From contig NZ_CP007229.1 of assembly GCF_000941075.1 (NCBI RefSeq), positions 372,001 through 436,000 on the forward strand: DNA of 64,000 nt, read 5' to 3'. Of the stretch, positions 53,901 to 64,000 are shown piece by piece (the stretch's first letter is position 1; each line of letters begins with the position of its first letter). Below the pieces are notes generated by a model. The model was not told where the DNA came from. It saw only the letters and a list, made by a program, of their open reading frames with translations, and did not search any database. A program made the position numbers and the translations under genes. The stretch comes from Mesomycoplasma dispar (GTDB lineage Bacteria; Bacillota_I; Bacilli_A; Mycoplasmatales; Metamycoplasmataceae).

Positions 53901-56651
53901 ATTTTTATCGATTTCGTATAAACCTTGTTTATAAAGGTCGGTAATATCGAAACGAATTCTTGCGCCAACAACGGGCGCGGTGATTTCACCTTCTTTTTTC
54001 TGAGCAGATTCTGCCTGTTTTTCATCCCCATTTTTCTTTTTAAGTGTATATTTTAACTTCGCAGTTTTCCCTAAAAAATCACCTTTGGCATCCGCGAGTG
54101 TAAAAGTTGCAATCACTCTTTGCTCGTAAGAATTATCATAACCGACTTCAATTACGGCGCTTTTTGTGAAAAATGATGACTGACTTGGTTGAAATTGATG
54201 ACTTGCATCCCCAAATAAAATATTTCTTTCAGTGGTAATTGTTTGCTGATTTGGCAATAAAGGTTGAATTTCCCGAACTAAAACAACGGAATTAATGTTA
54301 TATTTTGAACCAATTTCGAGATCTTTTAATTCAAAAGTGACACTTTCTTTGTTTTGTTGTTGTTGTTGTGTTCCTAAACTCGCCTCAGCACTTAACAATT
54401 TCGATGATCCAGCAAGTGAATAATAAACTTTTACCCTATTATTTCCGATTGCTTTGATTGTTTCAGGACTAAATTTAACTTCTAATTTCGCGCTAGTTTG
54501 CTGTTCTGATGTGTTTTTAATTTCAGTCAAAACCAAAGGCGCATGAACTCCAAAAATTCGCTGTGCGGGTGTAATTGTTTTTGAAACTTTGAGAATATCA
54601 GCATCACCTTTTGATGATTTATAACCATCAATTTCGATTGAATCAATACGATAATCTAGACCTTTTTCCAGATTGTCAACTAACAAATTGGAAATAATGG
54701 AATTATTGTTGATTTGAGCTTGAATTGTTCTAGTTTGTCCGCCTGGTTTTAACTCAGTATACTTAATTTTTGCTGTTTTTAATGGCTCAAGAATATTTTT
54801 AATTGCAATATTTAGCGCAACTGAGTTCTCACTTCTGGGGATATAACTAATCGAAGAAACCGCTGGTTTTGTCGTCCAGTTTAGCTTTTCAGCACCGATA
54901 TTAGCGCCAAAATTTAGGTATAATTTATTAACAAATTGCTGATTTGCATCGGCGATCCCGATTGAGTCAATTAAATAATTTGTCCCTGGCTCTAAATTGA
55001 TGAGATCTCAGGTGAGTACTAATTTATTGCCGTTGATTTTAAAAGCTTGAGCCTCGGATTTGATTAAACTATTCGATCCAGCAACTCTAAAGTACAAAGT
55101 GGCAATTTTATCTTTAATAAAATCATCAATTGAGTCTAAAACCACGCTAATTCGCGTAGAATCTTCGCTAATTTTATCAGTTGTAATCGATTCAACTTGC
55201 GCGCTCGTTGCGTGGGTAAAGAATTTTTTCTCTTTTTGGTCAAAATTTTGTGAAAAGAAAATTGTGCTAGTTTGCTGTTGACCACTTTCGTCAAAATTAG
55301 TTGCTTTATTGACAATTTCGAGCGAAGAAATTGTAAAATGTTTCTCTTTTTCTAAGTTTTTCGCAAACGAAAACAGTTTATTTCCGACAACTTGACCGAT
55401 TGCTGAGAGCATTTTTGTTGGTCTGTCATCGGCAAAAAAGTTGATTTTAACGTCTTTTCCGTTTAAAAGTAACGACTGATCGTTGAATTTAACATCAAAA
55501 CTGGAAGTGTTATTGCCATCAACGAAAGTTTTAATTCGGGCAATTTCGGGCGCTGAAATAAACGAAAGTTTATTTTCGACTTTAATTGCCAGTGTTCCTG
55601 AATTATTCCAGATTCGCGAAATTCAAAACTTCGCCCCTCCAGGAATTTGCTTTAAATCAAGATTGGCATAAATTTTGTTATTAGCATCAAAAACGAGACT
55701 GACATCGTTGGCAACCCCGAATTGGTGAGCGCCAGATTCGTCTTTTCAGTAATATTCAAGGTTAATTTTCTCGTTTTTTTCCAGTTTTACTTTTTGATTA
55801 TTAAGTGCAAGCGAAATTTCGACTAGTGCCGAATTGAGACCGTAAGATTTTTGACTTAAATTAACAATTTTTCCCCCAAGCGGACTAGCGGCAAAAAAAC
55901 GACTAGCAAGTGGGGAAATTTCGAGATCAAAAGTTTGGTCTGGATCGTCAAAATGATACTTGATTGCAACAACTTCGTATTTTGCTGTCTTTTTAAGGTT
56001 TCGCAACACAAAACTTGCCTGTTTTTCTTCAGTTTGGCTGCTAAATTGTCCGTTTGCAGTCAGAATTTTGTCGGTACCAACTTCTTTATAATAAAGAATT
56101 AAATTCGCAGATTGTAATAAATTCTGTGAATCAAATAAGTTAAGATTCAAAATTGTATCATTTTCGATATCATAATGACTAAATTTTTCGACCTGGTTTT
56201 TTGTCGAAAAAAATTGCGAACTGTTCGTAAAACTGAAATAATATCTTGGATTATTAGCAGCAACTAGCTGAACTTCATAAACCGAACCGCCGACTAAATT
56301 ATCGGCAAAAGTGAAAAAACTGTTAGTTTTTGGATCGTATTCGACTTTAGTTTTAACTTGATAACGCGAATTTTTGCTAATATAGACAAGTTCGAGGTCG
56401 GCTTTTTTAACTCAGGCAGTATCGGCTTGATTTTTTCCTTGGAGTTTGAAACTAAATTCTCCCGAGTTTGCCGTGACATTATTAGCGACAAAATCGGTGA
56501 CATAAATCGTTTTCGGCGAGATTATTTTTGCAAGATAAGGCGATAAAGAAACAATGGCACCGGTGACAAAACCACCGGCGGCAAGTAGTTTTTTTGTTAA
56601 ATGACTGTTAAGAGTTTTGCTGTTTTGGTTAGAATTAGCTTCATTTTTCAT
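44904..56651 (-). CDS. Giant repeat-containing surface protein (3915 aa)
   Basis: One continuous frame once TGA is Trp, from ATG 56651 (AGGAGATCAATT upstream) to TAG 44904. An N-terminal hydrophobic segment (LLAAGGFVTGAIVSLSPYLA, about residues 21-40) gives signal or anchor. Most of the chain is some two dozen related beta-rich units of about 130-180 residues, each closing with a phrase like LxxGxxYxIxSIxx (LTGLENGQQYVILGFEQVKE, LNPGDRYEIESLQLKDE, ISEPGQYIIDSLKFAD). The last 600 residues differ and are richer in Pro, Trp and Tyr. Polybasic sites occur at 50841-50852 (RRRR), 52995-53006 (RSKR) and 53820-53831 (RVRR). The repeats recall DUF1410-type mycoplasma proteins, from memory. Surface adhesin or shield: inference. 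Confidence 0.78.
47345..47380. repeat. Trinucleotide tract in the giant gene
   Basis: Five TAG units followed by seven AAG units on the plus strand; on the coding strand they give a Ser run next to a Thr run. Unit-length slippage would change repeat number without breaking the frame. Confidence 0.85.
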
Positions 56652-56717
56652 AATTGATCTCCTAAATTAGTGAAAAATTTATGAAATTTCATTATTTTGT
56701 TGTTTTAAAGTTCTAAA

Positions 56718-59700
56718 TTAGTAAGTTATTCGATCTCAAGCATTTTCATTTGAAACTCAAGGAACAAAATAAGGGTTTTTGGCATCTACTTGTAAGCCGT
56801 CATAGTCTTTTATAGGGAAAAGATATTGTTTTTTTTCAAATCCTTGTAAAAATTCATTGTATTCTCCACCAATTTTGTATGAATCTTGACCAACTAATTT
56901 TCTAAGAAATTTATTTTCCTTAAAATTAGTTGGTAAGTATGGAAAAACAAGTAATCCAACAAAGTTTAAATTGGTTTCAGCAGGCGGAAGTTCATTTTCT
57001 GATCAATTTAGAGGTGCTAAATTAACCAAAAGTGTCATTTCCCTTTTACTTTTGTTAATTTGTATATCATCCTGCAATCTAATGGGTTGGCCATTTTTAT
57101 TTCCAAATAAATAAATTTTTCCATTTTGGTCAATAAAAGTTGCATACGAAACAGTTGGCATAATTTCCTGAATTTTTTCAATATTGTTTAAAATGAAATT
57201 AAAATAAATAGTAAAAAGTTTAGCACTTCTTTCGTATTTAATACTTTTTATTCCAAATGGGGTTCGAGTTTTCCGTCCCAGGAATTCATTGTTTACGGTC
57301 TCATAGATTGTTAAACGTTTTCGAGATCCGGTGTTGTCAATTACTCGTGTCTGTTCAGCGATATTATCATCTGCTTTTTCAGGTGAATCACCTATTTTTT
57401 TGACAGGTCCTGTTGGCCCAAGAAAAAGTGTTTTCGTAAAATCAAATCTACCGAAATTATTATCAATTTTTTTAATTAGAGATTTTCTGAAATTTTCATT
57501 AATTATTTTAATATGTTCAGCTCTAGTATGATCATATTTTCTAATTTCCGATGTGTGCCAAACATTCCCAGATGGATTAGCTCAAAAATTTCCTCAATAC
57601 GGATCTTCTTTTTTAACAATTGGTGAAGTCATAAATGTTAAATTAACATTTTTTGATAAAGTAGGGATTAATGGTTGTAGGTTATTATCTTCGTCGATGT
57701 TATTATTGCCACTTAAAAGTTTGGGAAAAATATTAATTATTTTTGATCCAAACGATTCCGGGTTTGTTCAATAATATGTAATAATTAATCCAATTTTTAC
57801 AGAAGTGCTATTTGTGTTTGCATCAAATTTTGCTAATCTTAAGGTATAAAAGTTATTTTGTGGCTTGTTTTCTTTTAATTCTAATTTAGGTTCAATTGAT
57901 TTGTTAATATTATCAACTAAATTTACGTAATTAAGATTTGAATTAGATAATAATGATTTAAAAGGATTGTCAAGTGAGTAATCGTATCCTCTTACAAGAA
58001 ATTCTAGATTATATTTATTTCCAACAGATCCTGGAGCTGTTCAACCATTTTTTGGAACAGAATTAAAACCATTATCATTAGAGGAGTCAACCTTATATTT
58101 ATTTCCCCGTGTTACATTTGGATTTCTAATTTGATATTTTTGTATGTCATCAAAAAGAATATTAGAAGACAACTCGAATCATTCTTGTAAATCATTCTTG
58201 TCTATAATTCTTGCATTTGTGAATTTTCCATTCAAATTATTTAATAATTTTTTGGGATCATCGAATTCCATCTCAATGTAAGCACCAACTTGATTTAAGG
58301 GTTTAATTATTGATTTTTTAAGCAGAATACGATTGGTGTATTTTTCAAAATTGGATAGATCAATTGTTTCAATACTTTTAACGATCGAAATATTTTTTTT
58401 ATTAGAATTTTGAGTTTGGTTTGTATTTATTTTGCTAATTAATTTACTAAAATCGGATGTTTTTCGATTTTTATGATCCTTAAAATATTTGTATTGAATT
58501 GCAACTCGCATTTTATAATATTTTAGTCAAGATGCGTTTCCTTTTAAGGTGAAAACAAAATATCTACGATCAGGATGTTGTTGTTTTTGTTGTTTTTGTT
58601 GTTTTTGTTGTTGAAGATAGTTTTTATATATTTGCAATTCATTTAATTTTTTTTTTCTTTCCTCCAATTCTGTTTTTCTTGTTTGAATTTCAGTGCGAAT
58701 TTGTCTCGACTCTTGTTTTAATTGTTCTACAAAATCCTGTTGATATTGTGAATCTGCAAGTGATTTAACAGTATTAATTCTTTCTTGATCACTTCGTTCA
58801 AAATTTAATATCCTTTCACTAATTACCGCAATTTTTTCTTCAATTTCTTTCATTTCAATTAAAACACGTTGTAATTCTGGATCTTCATTATATTCAAATT
58901 CTAATTGTTTTAATTCTCTTGGATTTGTAATATAAACATCTCCACTAGTAGCTTGTGGGTTGTATTTTACTACTTCTTGTCAACTACCAGCATCATTTAT
59001 ATTATTTTGCTTATTTTTATCGGTTACACCTTGTAAAATTATTTTCCAATCTTTCATTGATGTTTCATCAATTGCACGATATGGATCATCGAAAGCAAAG
59101 TAAATTTGTTGTTCAAAAGTGTTTTCTTTTCCTTCTTTGTTAATGAAATTAGTGATTTGGGCTTCTTTTAATTCTGGTTGTGCTAACTGTGTGGTAAATT
59201 GCAAATTATTTGCTTTTTGGGCATCATCAAGATTTAAAGTAATTTTGTTATCAACTGTTCTTATTTCACTTACTTTATAGGTTGTTGATGGATAGAGATT
59301 TAGATCATTATCATCAGTAACTTTTTGTTTTAAAATAGCAGTTAGTGATTTTTGTGCTTGATTTGGAGTAACTTGAAACTTATATTCTCGTTCTAGAGCA
59401 TTTGTCGATGTGCCTGCTCTTAATTCACGCCCTTTAGAATCTAACGGCTTGAATTTAACGTTTATTTCTTTACCAGCAAGCGATCACATTGAAATTGGAT
59501 CAAGATTAAGTTCAAGATTTTCATCAACATATTCTCTACCGCGATCTGGTTGGCCGTTTGTTTTTTGTATTAAAATAATTTTTTCAGGAGAAAGATTAGT
59601 GAAAGTAGTTTTAAAGGTTTTCGGATCACTATGTGAGCTTGTAGTAGATCCTTTCATTTTCAACTTATAGTCTGATGCTCCAAAAGGAATCTCAATTCCT

Positions 59701-62700
59701 TGAGCTTGTAATTTTAGAATTTTATATTCTAAATTGGGGATAAGATCTTTAAGATCATATTCAATTTCGAATTTTGACTTATCAACAAAATTAGTCACAA
59801 AAGAAGTATTTTTAAGTTCAATCGGGATTTTTGAACTACCAGCGCCAAAATTCCTTTTCATTGTTTCATTATTAGGATCAGGTTCAATCGTTAGTACAAT
59901 TGGGTTATCAACAATCCGAGAGAAATTAGCCGGATCACCTTTGAGTTTAATTTTTAACCTAGCGCTATCATCATTTAATTTATTAACTTCAACAGATTCG
60001 ATTACAGTAGGAATTGTGATCTCTTTTTCAATTTTAGGCGCAGTTTGTAAATTGTATTGTTTTTCAGGAATTTCAATTAAAATATCGTTTGGCTTTTTAT
60101 TTTTAAGGTTAGTTCCATGTTTAGCTTCTTCTAATTTAAACTCAAGACCAATTTTACTTCCGGGTTCAATTGGAGTATTTCCGGCAACACCACCACTAGA
60201 TTGATTAAGTTGTTTGTCGATATCAATTTCGACTTTATATGGTGTTGCTGGGGTTTTTCTATCATTAGTTATAGTTATATTATCAAGTTTTGTTAGTTCC
60301 CTGCCAGAATTTATATCCTTGATAGTAATACTAACTCTCCCGTCTTCTAATCAAGCATCATTTTTATCAAAATAGGCTTTAATTTTTCCAAATACTTTTG
60401 ACCCATCTTCTGCTACCGGCGGAGATCCGGTTCCATTATGATCTTGATTTCCAGTTCGAAGTCCATCAACTTTTAAATCAGCAACATAAATTTTTTGAGC
60501 AACAGGAGTAAACTCATTTTTAGTTGTTGGTGGTTGTAAAACTTGTCCTTTTAAACTTTCAAATTCAATTCCACCAATTTCAAGTTTTTTAATTTCATAA
60601 GTTTGGAAGCGATCAAGATTTTCTAATTTGAAAGTAAGTTTCCCTTGATTTTTGTTAGGTTCATATTCAGATTCTGAAGTAAAACTAATTTCTTCAGAAG
60701 AAGAAGAAGAAGAAGAAGAACTAGCTTTTTTAGCGACTGTAATAGTTGCGAATTTTTTCGGAATTTGTAAAAATTTATCATTAAATTTAAATTCTAAAGT
60801 TGCTGATCTTCCATCAGCATTTTTATCGGGATTTTGAATGAAATTAGTCTCTTCTTGATAATCAAATTTAGCTTTAGTTTCAAAAAAGGCATCTTTTTGA
60901 TCAGCTTTAAAATTAACAACCTCAGCAGATTCAACTTTTTTAACTTCCATTTGTCCATTTCCGAGATTGGTAGGAGTTGCGGTATTTTGTTGATTAACAG
61001 TGTCGATTTTTAATTTATTATTTTTTTGTTCAGGCGAATTTGCTTGACTTTGGCTAGCGCTTGTTTCAGGTTCTTTAATTGTAAATTTAGTAATTCTATA
61101 GACGGTATTTTCTTTGATTTCAAGGTTTGAATTTTGTTGATCTTTATTAGAATTTTTATCAATTCTTACCTTTGTAAGCGAACCTTCAGGCACAAAAGTA
61201 TATTTAAGAGTTTGCACTTGTGTTTGTTGTTGTAAAGCCGAATTTGGTTCAGAAGTAATCTCCAATTCAATTTTATGTTTGTTTCGTCAAAGATATTCAT
61301 CTTTTTCATCAAATTGGAAATAAACAGTTGCGGCATCATCTTCGTAAGCACCAATTTGCGAAAAATTGGTTAGTCAAGCTTTTTTCCCTGGTGTAGTAAA
61401 TTCAGTTTTTTCTACCCGAGGGGTTTTATATTCTGACTGATCAATTTTTTGATTTTTATAAACAAAATGTTCAATTTCGTAAAGCGAAGCTTTATTTAAA
61501 TTAATATTAAAGGTAGCAACATAGAAATGAGATTTACCATTATTTTCATTAATTTTTTTAATCGAAGTTGCTTTAGTAATTGTTTCGTATTTTTTCAGTG
61601 TTTTATTATAAAGTTGAACTTTGAAGTGGTTTTTGTCTTGATCTTGTAGCTCATCTGATGAAATAAAATAGGCATAAATTTTGGTATCAATCCCCGAAGA
61701 TTTATCTTTTTCTTCAGTATAAATTAGCTGATCATATAATGAAATTGGGATTGTTTCAATTGTTTTTTTGGATTCTTCAAATGTTTGTTGCCCCTGAGTT
61801 TGAGGAGTTGAACTTTTGGCTTCAAATTTAGCTTCTTTAGTAAATCCAGCGTTAAACTCGATTAAATCTTGATCTTGAACTGAACGTTTTTTTCGACCAC
61901 CTGAAGATGCATCTGGTTTTTGAATAAGTTCAACTTTTTCAATTTTATATTTAAAGCCTTCAAAAAGTTTTTCAGAATCAATGTTTTTATTTAAATTAGT
62001 AACTCCACCGATGTTTTGAATTCCAAAATCTGTTTCTAATGTATTTGTAGTTTCACTAATTTTTGTAGTATCAGGTCGAATTGGAAGGAAAAAACTTTTC
62101 TGTCCTTGTTGCTCATATCGATCATCAAGAACAACATTAACTGAACCATCAGAGTTAATTACTCCTTCAACTGTCGAGATTGGGATTGAATTATTTGTTT
62201 CATCCTGTCTTTTATAGGAAATTTTAACTTTATACCCTTCAAGATATTTAGTTACTTGATCATCTAATTGCAATTTAACATTAGCAGTTTTGTTTGTTTT
62301 ATTATAAGTTGATTTAATATCAACAACAGCAAAACCTGTCGGCGTTGTCCGAAAAAGTCGGTCTTGATAAGAAACTTGATCCTCGTCAAAGTTAATTGTT
62401 TGGACATTTTGCCCTTGATTTTCGTAAGTAATTGAAACTAATTGGTAGTAATTTAAAGGAGTTAAATTTGTTGCGCTGAAAGTATATTCAGAAGTTGAAG
62501 AATTCAGTGCCGGACGACCTTGAAGGACTGCTTCATGTTCTTGTCCATCACTAATATCAATATACTTTAGTTTCATTGACGCTAAAGCAGCGCCTTCTAA
62601 AAGTTTTGTTGAACTTAAGGTGATTTTAATCTCACCGTTTGTTCCTGCCAAATTTACTTTTTCCACTTTTGTTATATAAGCAGCGGTGTCAAAAGTTTTA

Positions 62701-64000
62701 GTAAGACTTTGAGTGCCTGTTCCTCCAGTTTGCAGCGGTTCTGTTCTTAGATTTACAGCAGCAAAATTATTCTGTCCTGTCTGAGTTTGCACAGTTTGAA
62801 ATTGACTTCCCACATTTTCAGTTTGATTTTCAACATCACCTTCAGCAAATAAACTAACAACATCGCGGCGGCTACGAATTCTTGTTGCTTGAATTCCAGC
62901 GCTTGCTGATAAAACCTGAACTTGATCACTTCCAGTGATTTTATTTAACGGGAAATTTTTGACAATTTCTTGGTTAGAATTGGTTTCAGGTTCAAATTCT
63001 AACTTCGAAATTTCAAATCTTGTTCCTTGCGGAACTTTAGTTTTAACATTTTCCTTATTTATATTAAAGACGGCAAGTCCGTCATTTTGAACAACGGCTT
63101 CGGCGGTTAGTTCTGGATCATCGGGTCCAGTTTCCCCTAACTTTTTAAAGTTAATTTTAACTTTATTTCCCACTAAAAACCAGTTTTTATTAACATCGAA
63201 AACCATTCTAACAACGGCACCGTGTTTTTTAAACTCGGTTTGGTTAATAAATTCGGGTAAAACTTCTTTGGCGGTCGTATGAAATTGCTTTTGTTCTTCC
63301 GTTAGACTATTTAAAAACCCAACTGGAACGCCGTTGATGAAAATATCAACAAGATTATAAATTGTATATTTTTCCAGATTTTCGAAGCTAAACTTAGCGG
63401 TTGCGGTACTTTGGCTTTCATCGTATTCAATTTGCGCCCCAGTTTCGGCAATTGCCCCAGTTCTATTTGATTTAATAATAAGGCGAATTTGATTTTGTTG
63501 GCCGTTTTTGGTTTTTCCTGTTCCATAATCAGCAAAAAATTTCTTTGGATCTTTAATTTTAAGTTCGATTCCAGCGCTTGTATCAGATAGATTTGTTTTG
63601 TCAATTTGAACTGTTGCTGGTTTTTTCGGAATCAACCCCGAGTCAATTTTGACTTCAGAAATTAAAGATTTTGTGGCAAAATCTTTTTTGTTTTTTGCTT
63701 CAACTTCAGTTTGATCAAATTTAACTGTTACATTTTGAATTGGTTCTGGCGCTTGTCTGCGAATTCGAGTCAACGATCTTGTACTTCTAACAGGTGTACT
63801 TTTTTTCGTTAATTTTAAATCTTTAATTTCATAACCAGTTGCTTCTTGAAGCCCTTCAATTGTAAAAGTTGCTTGATTATTCGAAATGTCTACCTTCGAT
63901 GATTTTCTAACTTCTTGACTTCCTTTTAAAACATATTCTAATTCCGCCTCAAAACGATTATTTAGCGCGTTATCCTCGAGTGAGTCAAAAAAAGTTGTCA
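56718..64000 (-). CDS. Giant repeat-containing surface protein, start outside window
   Basis: At least 2427 residues of a protein closely similar in layout to its downstream neighbour; same frame from the window edge to TAA at 56718, with TGA as Trp. Beta-rich units close with phrases such as LTPLNYYQLVSITYENQ, LEKYTIYNLVDIFINGV and LKENTVYRITKF-like segments. Polybasic sites at 63756 (RIRR), 62865 (RSRR) and 61884 (RKKR). A coiled coil (about 58590-58860, Glu/Lys/Gln-rich) ends in a Gln/Lys repeat, and the C-terminal 550 residues are non-repetitive, ending NENAWDRITY. It ends 66 bases before the next giant gene, so the two are probably one transcript. Confidence 0.78.
58578..58613. repeat. 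9-bp tandem repeat coding for QQK units
   Basis: About four copies of TTGTTGTTT on the plus strand, giving (QQK)n on the coding strand at the end of a coiled-coil stretch. In-frame unit, so copy-number change would alter helix length only. Confidence 0.85.
60697..60720. repeat. GAA x8 trinucleotide tract
   Basis: Eight perfect GAA units, coding for a Ser run on the minus strand between two beta units of the second giant protein. Like the tract at 47345, expansion keeps the frame. Confidence 0.85.

Noticed and set aside
53693-54031. Extra 112-aa minus-strand ORF within the giant gene
   Set aside because: Out-of-frame shadow of the giant frame, which is continuous here.
58578-58613. Regular short repeats considered as a CRISPR array
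   Set aside because: Unit is 9 bp without spacers and codes for Gln/Lys in a coiled coil.
1-64000. Many apparent frameshifts or split genes at TGA
   Set aside because: Reading TGA as Trp restores continuous, family-consistent proteins everywhere (r-proteins, SecY, Map, NanA), so these are not breaks.

Overview
The window is AT-rich and reads UGA as tryptophan throughout: dozens of genes stay open only if in-frame TGA codons are read as Trp, while TAA and TAG end them. That code, the wall-less gene set, the merged S10-spc-alpha ribosomal cluster without rpmD, and large surface proteins (one P97/P102-like) point to a mycoplasma, most likely the Mesomycoplasma (M. hyopneumoniae / ovipneumoniae / conjunctivae) group. 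I cannot fix the species by eye.

Layout. (1) 1-1914: 3' part of a P2-type (calcium-type) ATPase, convergent with and sharing stop-codon bases with tmcAL (1911-2864, minus). (2) 2882-7377, minus: sialic acid uptake and breakdown set: nanK-like ROK kinase with its own terminator, then nanA lyase, a Na+/solute symporter and nanE epimerase, ending in tmcAL. A 16-bp perfect palindrome lies at the start of the kinase transcript. (3) 7515-about 22060: accessory island bounded and cut by decayed IS256-family copies. It holds a cassette of exported 223-aa protein, 630-aa single-anchor ectodomain protein and 795-aa ATPase-FtsX/MacB-like exporter. About 3.49 kb of it is tandemly duplicated, leaving a second exporter cut to its ATPase domain. 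A three-member family of small membrane proteins (one broken by TAG) and a 456-aa protein with a hydrophobic hairpin complete the island. (4) 22123-22653: engB (minus), divergent from the ribosomal cluster; a 22-bp perfect inverted repeat lies between them.

(5) 23075-38372, plus: rpsJ-rplC-rplD-rplW-rplB-rpsS-rplV-rpsC-rplP-rpmC-rpsQ-rplN-rplX-rplE-rpsN-rpsH-rplF-rplR-rpsE, a hairpin with an internal promoter, then rplO-secY-adk-map-infA-rpmJ-rpsM-rpsK-rpoA-rplQ and a strong terminator. L22, L23, L29 and S5 carry extra charged tails. (6) 38723-43467, plus: a 956-aa P97/P102-like surface protein and a 494-aa Pro/Lys- then Glu/Lys/Arg-rich anchored protein whose leader contains a run of 17 A. 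(7) 43577-44827: an internally deleted IS3-family element, a 5' fragment of an IS256-family transposase, and a 46-47 bp direct repeat. (8) 44904-64000, minus: two consecutive giant surface proteins, one complete (3915 aa) and one entering from the right edge (at least 2427 residues visible). Both are strings of beta-type repeats and contain six R-X-[K/R]-R motifs.

The most promising unexplained system is the duplicated exported-protein/ectodomain/exporter cassette in the island. The two copies of the exported protein differ far more than the part of the helper protein I compared, as expected for a toxin, bacteriocin or variable surface ligand; its C-terminal part weakly recalls lactococcin 972. 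The second is the giant repeat proteins with furin-like sites, which suggest cleavage into fragments at the cell surface.
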